NCBI RefSeq assembly: GCF_000350225.1
Contig: NW_005179195.1
Span: 1-64,000, forward strand
Length of the DNA stretch: 64,000 nt
Direction of reading: 5' to 3'
DNA from: Chondrus crispus
Taxonomy: Eukaryota; Rhodophyta; Florideophyceae; Gigartinales; Gigartinaceae
Shown piece after piece: positions 20,040 to 29,751 of the stretch (the stretch's first letter is position 1; the number at the start of each line of letters is the position of its first letter). The notes beneath the pieces are model-generated. The model saw only the letters and a program-made list of their open reading frames with translations. It was not told the origin of the DNA and searched no databases. The translations under genes were made by a program, and so were the position numbers.

Positions 20040-21008
20040 CCCGAGCTCAGCCGCTTCGAGACGGGCAACACTGAGACGGGTTCCACCAACACGGGCGTCC
20101 TGCGCGTCCGGCCGCTCTCCGGATCCTCATCCACGCTGCTTTTCCAGTCCGTCCCGGGTCTCATGACGCCGGCCGACTTGTGCATTTTTGCCCGCCCCTC
20201 CGACGACGCTACTCTCCACTTCCGCCCCCTGTGCCTCTCGATGGAGCGCATGCTACGACTTCATCATGCACCTGCTCTCCCCCGACGACGCCGTCAACTT
20301 CTCCCGCGTCTTCCAGGGGAAGCTCTTCTTGCGCGACCGGGGGCAGGAGGCCTGCGCCATCAGGGAGGTGACATCCATCGAATTTGACACGGGGGAGAGT
20401 TTCCAAACCGTGCCATGTTTCCAGAAACCACTGCGGAAGCACGTCCGGCGTGCACCGTGTGTTTGGATACGCTGGATGAGTGCGCAGCGGCCCTCATCAC
20501 GACGTTTTGCACTCACACAATGCCCGCAGCCTGTCTGGCCAAGTGGGACTTCAACCGCTCCCCGGTCTGTCGACATACGCACGAGTTCTCGCCCGAGGCG
20601 TCGACATGCATGAATTGTAACCATAGGAGGATTTGTGGATGTTTGTCGTGTGCGAGTATGTGGGGTGCGGCGTATATACGAAAAAGCACGCGCACCACGA
20701 TAGAGCGCAATGGCGCCAAGGCTATAGAGTGGTACGAGTTGGCTATCGAGGAGCACGACAGCGTCAATGCGATAGCGAACCTCGGTGATATGCTCGCCAG
20801 AGGTGCAAAAAGAGTCGAGCGTAACGCAGTGCGAGCTATGGAGCTGTACGAGCGCGCTATCGAGGATCATTGCAACGTCTATGCGATGAACAGCCTCGGT
20901 CTTTTGCTCGAAAAAGGTGCCAAAGGAGTAGAGGGATGGGTGGAGCGGAAGGGTGCCCGACTGCGATACCGGCAGTTGCACTGTGCATATTTAGTGCGAC
21001 CGAAGTGA
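20040..21008 (+). pseudogene. BRAP2-like/Sel1 chimera, decayed cargo
   Basis: Three frames must be stitched. About 20060-20240 reads like the region before the BRAP2 RRM-like domain (TNTGVLRVRPLSG, VPGLMTPADLCIF). About 20250-20400 continues YDFIMHLLSPDDAVNFSRVF. From 20415 one open frame has a RING-like CTVCLDTLDECAAALITTFC ... WDFNRSPVCR and the first Cys pairs of a UBP zinc finger (CMNCNHRRICGCLSC). It then switches abruptly into two Sel1-type repeats (AIEWYELAIEEHDSVNAIAN, AMELYERAIEDHCNVYAMNS). BRAP2/IMP proteins are E3 ubiquitin ligases. Compared with BRAP2, one RING His is Pro (HTMPAAC) and one Cys is Ser (RSPVC), so the zinc site is damaged. It lies inside Harbinger element 2 and is probably captured host DNA. 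Confidence 0.6.
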
Positions 21009-21496
21009 AAAGGATGGAGGATGGAATTGGGTTGGAAGAGGAGCAACAGAGGTCAAGGGAGGCGGGAGAAGTGGAGATCAAGCAAAGATAGAACTATGTG
21101 ACTCTCTTGTTAGGTGGGGAAGAAGCACGAGACGAGGCGGGCAGGATCAAGCCGGTTGAGTTGACAATAACGGCGATGTGAGCCCCACAACAGACTAAGC
21201 TTGATGCTCGGCTCCAATACACAAGCGAGCATGTGTATAAAGTGATTGTATGGTTATGTGGTGGGGCAAATAGTGTACAGGGGGTGTTCAAGTGGGAGTG
21301 GTGGCGAGATGCGGCGATGGGAGGCATGCACCACCATTCGCATTTGACACTCGCGACTGGACACGTCTTTCTCCCTCGGGAACAAGCTTCTGTCTCAGCG
21401 TGGGAGCGCGTGAGATGGAGACGTGGGTGAGTCGCGAGTCGCGGCTGCCGTGCGTCCCTCAAATCGTGACGGGATCGTGATGTCTCCATGCTGTAC
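21009..21496. other. Non-coding part of element 2
   Basis: Sequence between the Sel1-type fragment and the end of the Myb-like gene. I see no gene or structured repeat. Confidence 0.5.
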
Positions 21497-22680
21497 TCAA
21501 TCATGCTCGACAACGTCATCCTCAGAAATTTCATTATCAAACAGTCCAACAAGCTTCTTTCTAGCTGGAGCGGTAGGGGCTAACGTAACATCAATAAATT
21601 CTTCCTCGTCATTCAACTCTTTTGGCGCAGATGGACCAAGGCTTGCGAAGAGGCGATCGAACAATTCTGCTTGTTGAGCAGCAGGTAAACTTCCTTGAAC
21701 AGACGGTAAAGTTTTCATCGTGTCCAACTCAAGCTGCTTTTCCTTTAAAGCAAGCTCGCGGCTTGCCGGGGATGTCTTTCGCTCCTGCACTTCAGCGTAT
21801 ACGTCCGAGAATCTCGTACTCGACGCCGCAACGGCCTGTAGACTACTTACTGCACAATCCTCGACCTCAACCGCTTTCTTCTTTCCTGATAGAGCATCGC
21901 GCCGGGCTTTCTTGGCCGACCTGGTTCCCTCTGGCCTGGCCCTCCGAACTCGCGTATTCTTTGACGAGCTCGGGGTTGCACACGGAGTGTCAGCAGCACT
22001 GGAAGGAGCTCTTCCACCAACCTCTGTGATTCCATCAGCCTCGTTGTGAGGCTGAGGGCGTAATCCACATTCCTCCTCATCGGCAGTCCCGTGCTCCTCA
22101 TAAAGGCCCCCAGCATCAAGAATCAAGCTGTCTACTGCTCTGAGATGGTGGTAGGAATTCTTGTAAGGGAATGAATCCCCGATTCTGTAGTTCGGCGTTT
22201 GTATTATTGCGTAAATCTGTGAGGTAGCCATGGCAGTGGTACTGCGACGCTTGACTTGGTCGTTGTACATACAAGTTGCGACTCGTAGTAGGTCCTCTTT
22301 CGCGGGACCGCCAGTCAGATCCATATTCTCAAGTATTTCATTATCGTAGCAAACAGGACGCGAGCAGCTTTAACTTTCTCCCATTGCTTTTGAGCAGTTT
22401 GCGCGGAGCGGCCAGTCCAGCGCCGGGTGTCCATAGGGCAACTTGTTCTCTCAGCTGTACATGCGTGCGTTGGCTTGGCGCGCACAAATTCTGCATGGAT
22501 GCGGCTTCCATACGCTGCTGCAGTCATGGATGATCCTCTTGCGGCGTTCTCAGACACTGCGCTCTCAGCAACGCACTGGGCAAGATTCTCCTCGTCTGAC
22601 CACCCCAGACCCTTACCCTTTTTCCTCACTCTTACTGCCGAGTCATCAGTCCTAGTAACCACCTCATCCATTTCCTGCAC
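21497..22680 (-). pseudogene. Myb/trihelix-like partner of element 2, frameshifted
   Basis: The N-terminal piece (22315-22680) has GLGWSDEENLAQCVAESAVS ... TAQKQWEKVKAA, a Myb/trihelix-like DNA-binding region. The rest (21497-22324) includes MDLTGGPAKEDLLRVATCMY, a Lys/Arg-rich linker, and a C-terminal helix-rich part (LALKEKQLELDTMK), the layout of plant NAM-associated/trihelix proteins in Harbinger elements. The pieces are in different frames and meet near 22325, where adding one G would join them. It is probably a damaged helper DNA-binding protein. Confidence 0.7.
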
Positions 22681-23057
22681 TTCTCAGAAGACGAGAAGGA
22701 GAGAGAAGATTAGAAATGTCCACGAGCGAAGACTGCACAACGCTCCCTTTTGCGTCCCACACTATTGATGAGACTTCAGTCAAACCAGCCACCAAAGCCA
22801 TTTGGAAGAGCTTTGGTAGAACTGTAAGCACACGAAATTCAGATGTTTTCTGTATGGTTACTATAGAACGTAGCTCGCCCAAACGGCGCTTTGGACAAAA
22901 ATCTCGACCAAATAATTTTAGTTTGGAAAAGAATCCTGCCCAAATTCTAAACTTTAGGACAAATGCTGGTGCGGTGGGGTTCAAAATCTCTTCCATCGGT
23001 CCAAACTTTAGTAGTTGGAATTTTAGGACTGAAATTTTGTTGGCGGTGGGGTCACCG

Positions 23058-23781
23058 TTAGTGCCGGTTACTTATGCCACCCTCCCACTAAAACTAAGGT
23101 TATGCTAATGCCGGCCAGACGCACGAACACGAAAAGTGCCACGTGTCACACGGGTCCGGGTATTATGCTGCTTTTTGCTGTTATGCTGTGTTTAAGACGG
23201 TTCAGGGTGTGACGAACTCAACTACAACGCCATCAAGTGATGAAGATGGGAGCGCAGAGGACGCTAGAGAGAGAAGGACTGCACCCTCTGTCGTTGAGAT
23301 CGCGGAACTGTTTGGAGAGCTGGAAGTTTTGGCGACTGNNNNNNNNNNNNNNNNNNNNNNNNNNNNNNNNNNNNNNNNNNNNCGTACGCTCTATCGTATC
23401 TGAGGCCGGCAAAGCGCGCGTTTCTCACTGCAAAACACCTCAGAGAACCAACGCGGAGCAGGCAGACGTTAATTACCGAGTGCATGAAAATAGGTGTGAC
23501 CACGTCATCTACTAATGCTATATCCCAATAGTGCCTATCTTTGGGGTCTCGCACGGGGCGGCACTAATGGGTATGGTCCCCTGTACTGCAGTTACAAATA
23601 TTACAGTGATATCCTCGTTACGCACAACCGGATCGACAGGCTCATCGTCCACACTGTGGTCCACAGTGTGGACGACTGTAAGTGGCCCAATGGCAACTGT
23701 GGACTCCACACTTTCCATTAGGCCACTTACGGTACCAAGGAGACTTGCTCATGTGCCACAGTATACATTATCTGTACTGTA
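23058..23781. other. Flank with a sequence gap and hairpins
   Basis: Unknown bases (N) fill 23339-23382. A short open frame around 23143-23403 (MSHGSGYYAAFCC ... VVEIAELFGELEVLAT) runs into the gap and cannot be judged. Two stem-loops follow and are listed separately. Confidence 0.7.
23645..23730. repeat. Two adjacent inverted repeats
   Basis: TCGTCCACACTGTGG at 23645-23659 and its exact reverse complement at 23661-23675 form a 15-bp stem with a one-base loop. Next to it GTAAGTGGCC at 23678-23687 pairs with GGCCACTTAC at 23721-23730. The structure could be a short folded element. Confidence 0.8.
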
Positions 23782-24060
23782 ATATCCCTACTATCTGAAA
23801 TGCGCACTAAAGTGCTCATTTGTAAAAATGGTAATTTTCTCCTTCTGACCCAAATGAGCACTTTAGTGCGCATCTGGGACCTTTAAAGGAGTTGATTTAA
23901 ACTAAGACTGAGGCTCTTCAATACTTCAAATCAGCTGACAGTCTTCCCAACCACTTTGTGCATGTCATAAGCTTTCCAACGCAACTTCAAAATCTGAAAA
24001 CAGATAATCTCATGCCGATCCATTGTAAGTGGGAACATCGCCGACACCTTTGCCCTCACC

Positions 24061-25956
24061 ATGGCGACGAACATCAATGACGCGATCCCTATTGGGGATA
24101 GTACCATGAGGAACAATGGTGCATCCTCCTCCAACGCAACTGGTGTCAGCCCCATCCAAACACCTACTGATGGTAGTTCTACTCGGGAAAGAGGTAGCGG
24201 GCGGGGTCGCCGCCGTGGTCGAGGGAGCACCCGAAGCAGAGGACGTTCAAGGGGTCGTGGAAGGGGCGGGCTTAGCAGACGGGGTATCGGTGGGAATACT
24301 TCCAGCAACAGCTCTCTGGATCCGTCTCTCGGATGGCGCGTACATACCCCTTCTCATGGAATCGTACTTGAATCTGATTTCTCTAACCAGGTTATCGCAG
24401 AAAAGGCACGTCTATTATGTAACTCTGCCATGGGTCAACTCAAAGTTGAGCGTCTAGCTCGGCTGCTCCCCGAAACAAGAGCAGGTCATTTAGTGTTGCT
24501 GCTGGAGAATCTGCTTCAACAATGTCGTTCGTGGATGAACGAAAGGATAGCTCTTCACGCGTTGGATGTTCCGCCAATCAATATTGCTAACCTTTACCAG
24601 TATGTGTCCGTGCTTCTGCTTTCTCACCTGACGGGGCTAAGCTTCGAGAAGACGGTTAGGATTCTATCTGATTTGGGCTGCAAAACACCTTCCCTGGAGA
24701 GACTTCGATACATAAGCAATAAAATTCTTGCTTATTCAGCAACAAGCAGACGGGGCGTGCAAGGATTGTCATGGAGCGCTCAGAGGGATAGGACGCAGTA
24801 CTTGGATACTTTTGAGAGATCTGCGTTTCGAATGACATGCAAGATTTTCTTAACTCCGGTTCACACGTTTGCCACTCTAAATGATGACCTTTACGGCACA
24901 CGCGCAGAGGATAACCAAGTCAAAACTATCAGTATGGGGAAAGCAGATCGTGAGGGTCAAAGTGCTAATGCCGTCGCAGATGCGTTGTTTCGACTCACGC
25001 TAATGGTAAGATTTCGTCGTAGAGGAGAGCAGCAGGCTACAAACGTTCAACGACTAATAGACAACTTGGTCGAGGGTCGCGGTGAGCATAGTCTGCACGG
25101 TCTTATCCTGACGGCTGAACGCAGATATGGGAACATGACTCTGATCCGAAATCTTCTCCGCCACGACATCGTATCTATACTAATAATGCCACAGCATCTT
25201 TTAAGGTGCCATCCTTTTGTCGGACGTTCGTTTCTAAACATTGCTAGGTATGACGAGGAAGAAGGTGCATTTGACGAGCACAGATGTGATGGCGATAATG
25301 ATGATGCTGACAGCTCTGGTGGGGCAGGGTCCGACGGGATCACAAATACAGGAGAAGGTGCTGCAGCGTCCACGGATGGGCAAGGATCTGACATCCTCAA
25401 TAGACAAGGCATTGATCACAATATTGAAGCCCGAACTTTGTCCATTACCCCAAGCTCCGCTGATCGTCGACGAACCTTTATAATTGATGACGCTACAGAT
25501 TCTGGCCCGGCATGCTTTTTTGCTGTCAAGTATGTCCGGCCTTTGGGGGAACAAAGAGTCGGTATTGCTACTGGAAGATCGCAAGTGACTGCAATTGCCG
25601 TGCGAGAAAATGGAACTAAGCATTACAGTAACGTTCTACGTTTTATGTACACGATCCCCTCAGCTATGTCACAGAGTATTCAGACCTGGATCGCAGTGCC
25701 GAAGACTGCTCCTATTTCACAGATGTTGTTTTCGAAGAAAGACAATGCTGGTAAAATTGTACCACCGGCTCCGTTTTCGTTGCGTCCCAAAGACGTCGTT
25801 GAGCGAGACATCCTAAGCAATTATGTCGTTCTAACCATCGGACAGCGTTGTGCTGATGGGTTTGTGATGCGACAGTTTCGAGTGACTGGTACGAGTGCCG
25901 GAAACATTTTAATGTCGGATAACGATGTTCGCTACAGCATTGGTCTACCAAGTGCC
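24061..25956 (+). pseudogene. Transposase-like protein, N-terminal part
   Basis: Open from MATNINDAIPIGDST. Residues 41-75 are an RG-rich basic tract. Residues 90-240 are mostly helical. Residues about 270-390 resemble a DDE/RNase H-like core: LNDDLYGTR (Asp275/276), GLILTAERRYGN (Glu353, where related proteins typically have Asp), and IMPQHLLRCHPFVG. An acidic insert (DDADSSGGAGSDG) and a further domain follow. The frame runs into the inserted retroelement at SACSIITPNDEGG. Skipping the insert and one copy of GTGCC keeps the frame open to 38050. The pattern resembles piggyBac-derived transposases of protists, but I assign this only loosely. Confidence 0.6.
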
Positions 25957-26222
25957 TGTAGTATAATCACCCCCAACGACGAGGGGGGGTGAATATACTA
26001 CAGTTCGGAAAGACCCCGATCGGCGGGAAGACATAAGCACGGCCCACCCACGATACCGAGCACGGGCTCGAGGTAGCGGTGGTAGAGCTAGATCGGGGAG
26101 GACGTGCGCACGCGCGAGCGGTTCGACGCCTCGACGCCCCGGAGCGGTACTGGGTGACGATCCAGTACCGACGGGCGGAGGCGGAGCCGGCTCGTGGGCG
26201 TGCTGCGCGCGTCCTCAACCCG
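25957..26222 (-). repeat. Left terminal repeat of the Ty3/gypsy element
   Basis: Reads TGTAGTATAATCACCCCC at the outer end, then a 130-bp arm and the central part of the LTR up to GTCCTCAACCCGC. Over about 262 bp it equals the reverse complement of 37487-37226 with only a few mismatches. Only the first 130 bp or so also matches the right LTR in direct orientation, because the LTR arms are themselves inverted repeats. The inner arm expected in a full LTR is missing. Confidence 0.85.
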
Positions 26223-26345
26223 CGCGCGGTGCGACTCCTAGGTAAAACGGACGGAAGTACCTAAAATTCAGCGGGCGGACCAAGGTGGAGGATCCTTGAC
26301 AAGTCCCTGGTACCGAACACCCGCCCCGACGAGGGAGAGGGGGAG

Positions 26346-27533
26346 TTGCCTTCTACCACTCGATGGTTAGGGCTACCGTCCTCTGACGCTCCGCAGCTCC
26401 CTCTCCGCGAACCGCGGTTTCCCTGGCGACGCCGAGGCCGCTCAGGGGTTGCCGTGGAAGAGTTGGCCTCCTGCGCGTGGCTCGGGTCCGACCTTGCTCG
26501 CGTGTTCAAGATTTATGAAGCTGGTGGTGCGGAGGAGGCGTCCTCGTCTCTACACCCTCTTATGGCCGAAGGTTGGGGCTCCGGGTACCAGCTACCCGAC
26601 GAGCTGCCCGGAGACCGCTCCTTCGCGTACAGTATTGCAGAGGTGACCTTCCTCGACCGGATGGGATCACTCCTATCCGGCTCGGGCCAGGTCTATCCCC
26701 GGCGGTTCGTGCTATCGGAGGTGGCGGGATTATACGTTTCTCCTCGCCCTTATGTGTTCACCAAGTCCCGAGTAGCGCTACAGAAATCCTCATGCTCGCT
26801 GATGCGGCTACATTCCGTCGGTCTGGCGCACCTCGATTGGTCCGCGTATAGAGGGGAGGGGGAGACGGACGGTCGCGTTATTCCGTCGGCCGCGTTCGCA
26901 TCGGGCGTGTCGACTGCGGACTTCCCTGCCCTTCCTGCAGCCGTGCGAGAAAGTTTTCCTTCACTGGGGGTCCATCCCCTCCTGCCCCCAACTTTGAAGC
27001 ACTTCGGTCTCGCCTGTGCCGATCCGCAGCACCCCGGCCGCTCCCTGCTGGCGTACAACTATGAACGGGAGTGGGCGTGGTCCGTGTGCTGCGCCTTCAT
27101 GGCCGAGGTGCATATGAACAAACGAGTGTTCCTTCAGCCAGCCCCCACTGTAGCGTTTGTGGGACGTGTCGCGCCGAGTATGCCCAATCTCACCTTGCAT
27201 CCGTCAGAACACGAATCCACTCATGTTGCCTGGACGTTCGGACAGGTTCTCGGCCTCATGACCCGCACGGGGGAGGTTAGCTCGCAAAATCACCGTTCGT
27301 GGATGGATTATACCACAGGGGCCAGATGTCCCTTCCTTGCGCACGATGTCGTCTCGGACTCCTTCGTAGCGCGCCCCGTCACAATTACCCGGCGGTCGGC
27401 CACACGACGAATCCGGGCGAAGTCGGTTCGGAAAGCCGCCGCGATAGGCGGAAGCGCTACCGCGATCTCGATGCCGTTGGGGCGCGCCCTCACTGCTCGT
27501 CGACGCCGGCCGATGATCAATGTCTTGGGGTGA
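26346..27533 (+). CDS. Unknown ORF antisense to gag-pol, part 1
   Basis: 395-codon frame on the plus strand inside the retroelement, opposite to gag-pol. The protein is Arg/Pro/Ser-rich with some globular-looking parts (YNYEREWAWSVCCAFMAEVHMNKRVF, HESTHVAWTFGQVLGLMTRTGEV). Antisense ORFs occur in some plant Tat-type gypsy elements, but I cannot match this one. It may continue in another frame (27530-28171) after a frameshift or splice. The first Met may not be the real start. Confidence 0.45.
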   Translation: MPSTTRWLGLPSSDAPQLPLREPRFPWRRRGRSGVAVEELASCAWLGSDLARVFKIYEAGGAEEASSSLHPLMAEGWGSGYQLPDELPGDRSFAYSIAEVTFLDRMGSLLSGSGQVYPRRFVLSEVAGLYVSPRPYVFTKSRVALQKSSCSLMRLHSVGLAHLDWSAYRGEGETDGRVIPSAAFASGVSTADFPALPAAVRESFPSLGVHPLLPPTLKHFGLACADPQHPGRSLLAYNYEREWAWSVCCAFMAEVHMNKRVFLQPAPTVAFVGRVAPSMPNLTLHPSEHESTHVAWTFGQVLGLMTRTGEVSSQNHRSWMDYTTGARCPFLAHDVVSDSFVARPVTITRRSATRRIRAKSVRKAAAIGGSATAISMPLGRALTARRRRPMINVLG

Positions 27534-27538
27534 GCGTC

Positions 27539-28171
27539 GGTGTCGCGCAGGAGGTCCTCCCCGTTCCGCCTCTCGGCGAGGTGAGGCAGGACCCTGGACG
27601 CTTGCGCGCCGTATGTGCCCTCGCACTCCCCCCGGCGGAGATGGCTTCCATCCCGGAACTACGGCGAGCCCTGGGGCCCGCCCTGCATCGTTCCTGGACC
27701 GTGGGCGGTGTGGTCCGCACGTCGGGGGCTTGGTTCCTGGCGCGTAGCGGCGAGGCGCGGGGTCTGCAGAACGACCTCGGAGCACGGGTGGCGGAGCTAC
27801 AGCAGCTGCACCACGAACTGTCCGCAATGCGAACGGCGTACGAGCGCGCGTCGCGTGATCGAGAGCGCTACCGGCGCGAGCGCGACAGCTTGCGTGCTAC
27901 TCAGCCGGCGCCCCTGCCGGCTAGTCGCGCTCTTCCGCACATCTCGGGCACGGCCGCCATCCGCGGCCCCTATGTAGACTACGAGGCCGATAATCACCTA
28001 CCGCGGGGTTACGATCCTCGTGGCGATGCGACGCGTGCCGACGGACATGACGTCCTCGCGATGCCCACCGTGGGGGAGGTGACAACCGAGACCCCTCCGT
28101 ACCCCGGCTACTGTCCTTCTAGGTACTACGACCCGGGTTCTCGGGTGCCCTCGAACGAGGCGAGCCATTGA
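27539..28171 (+). CDS. Unknown ORF antisense to gag-pol, coiled-coil part 2
   Basis: Continues from the previous ORF in a different frame. Recognisable parts are MASIPELRRALGPALHRSWT, GAWFLARSGEARG, and a coiled coil (VAELQQLHHELSAM, YERASRDRERYRRERDSL), then a Pro/Tyr/Asp-rich tail ending PGSRVPSNEASH. The frame is open upstream to 27299 but overlaps part 1, so the join is uncertain. The coiled coil with a low-complexity tail suggests a structural, gag-like or helper role, which is only inference. Confidence 0.4.
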   Translation, partial: GVAQEVLPVPPLGEVRQDPGRLRAVCALALPPAEMASIPELRRALGPALHRSWTVGGVVRTSGAWFLARSGEARGLQNDLGARVAELQQLHHELSAMRTAYERASRDRERYRRERDSLRATQPAPLPASRALPHISGTAAIRGPYVDYEADNHLPRGYDPRGDATRADGHDVLAMPTVGEVTTETPPYPGYCPSRYYDPGSRVPSNEASH

Positions 28172-29751
28172 GCATGCGTTTGCCCATGCTGGCTGCGACT
28201 GCTAGCGGTACTATAGATTCCCCCAAGTAAAGGGCTTTTAGGGCCCTCCCTGTTGTAGCCGTCGTTGGCCAAGTCCGTACGGGCGCGGGCAAGCAGCACG
28301 CCTCGGTCGAGCGGCAGCACAGGAGCGACGAATTCTGGCAGCACTCCCTCAGTTTTGCCATCGTGCAGGAGCTCGGCGGCGGCCGGCGGAGAGCGGGTTG
28401 GAGGTGGTGCGCACCCCGAAGGCGCGTGTTCTCCGGACGTCAGCTTGGGCCAATGCCGCTGATCTCTATCCGCGAAGTCATTTCATCGCTTGTGAATGGG
28501 GATGAGTCTTCCGGTCGTTTGCCATCCGTTAGTCTTGCGTGCGCGTGCACGACTGTTCCTCCTCCTTAGCGACCCTCGCCTTCGAAGACGAGGGCGTCGC
28601 GCGCGGGATTCGTCTTCCCGTCGGTGCGGGTCGGACTTGCGGCACGCGCCGGGCCCCGTGCACGTGCGTCCCGCACCACGCGTCCGCCCGAGGCAATTTC
28701 CACCACTCAATGTTTTTGATTTCAGGGTATGGAGGCGGTGTCGACGCTGTCGCTCCTTGGCGGGCGACCGCGTACGGTATCGCCGGGGGAGCCGCGCGTC
28801 CAGGGCGCCGCTTCCGTATTCGCCGCCAGAGTTTGTGTCTCCCTTGGGGTGCGGTACGGTCCGTCGGACGGGTCGGGCCGAGGGTACGTTTGGTCATCCC
28901 GCGTGGTATTGCGTGTCTCGCCTGCCAACGCGCATAAATTTGCTCACGGGAGTTGTCCATTTTCGCGACTACTTTTTCGTTAATTTTCTCTTGCCCGTGG
29001 TGGCAGATTGACACCGAGCGCTGCACAGTAGGACTTATTTCTCACTATTTTTCCATGTTGATCGCGGCGGCGCCCCAAGCACTGTACAGCATTATACCAC
29101 CCCTGGGGTGACCGTTATCATCCCAATCATTTTCCGAGGCCATGCGGTGCCTCTCTTGGCATATTATCCTGGCAGTGGAGTGGCAGTTGTTCGTCCACCC
29201 CCTCCTCCGTCCTCACTAGGCCCGTACCAAAGTATGCGTACGCTATTCTTCACACCTCGCGCCTTGCTTTGTGCAATCCGTTCGCTCCCACGCTCACCTG
29301 GCGCGACTTGAGCATAATGCCGCATTCTAGGCGGCCATCCCTGGGACGTTTCGCGTCCCCTAAGACGCGAATTCTCGCACCCAACTCCGTCAGCGCTCGC
29401 TACCGATCGGCTGACGGAGGCCAAACTGCTTCCGGTACCGGCTGCCTTGTGCAGGTGATCGTCTCGTTCGTCGGACGCGGTTGCCGGACTTAACGGAATG
29501 CCCGGCGACCCAGTTCGGGGGGAAGCGCCCGAGCTTTCTGCTCCCACAAAGGGGCATTCGCCTTATCCGTTCGAGTACACGTCGACCCTCGTATAGTTGG
29601 TCAATACGAGGGCCACAATTCCTTGAGGTAGTCCGTACTGCCTCATCCTTACGCCTCACGTCATGCGTCCTTGGGTTTCGGAAGTCAAATACGGCTTGAC
29701 TTCTGTGCGGTCCTCACGTCAACCGTAACGAAGCGGTTGAGGGCCCCCCTC
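28172..29751. other. Non-coding part of the retroelement
   Basis: Between the antisense ORFs and the 3' end of pol. Several overlapping frames are open because the DNA is GC-rich, but none has a recognisable domain. I do not call a gene here. Confidence 0.4.

Larger units (their letters stand above)
17793..23057. mobile_element. Harbinger-type element 2 with gene-fragment cargo
   Basis: The ends are inverted: GGTGACCCCACCGC at 17794-17807 and its reverse complement at 23043-23056. TTA flanks both sides (17790-17792 and 23058-23060), the classic PIF/Harbinger target duplication. A second inverted motif (AACCCCACCGCGC near 17910, GCGGTGGGGTTC near 22971) repeats inside the ends. The element holds a broken transposase (plus strand), a broken Myb-like gene (minus strand) and, between them, a chimeric host-gene fragment. 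Length is 5,265 bp. A run of N at 23339 lies outside it. Confidence 0.85.

Noticed and set aside
26050..26240. tRNA-like or rRNA-like structure in the GC-rich terminal repeats
   Set aside because: Strong stems come from the inverted LTR arms; there is no cloverleaf with a T-loop or anticodon arm.
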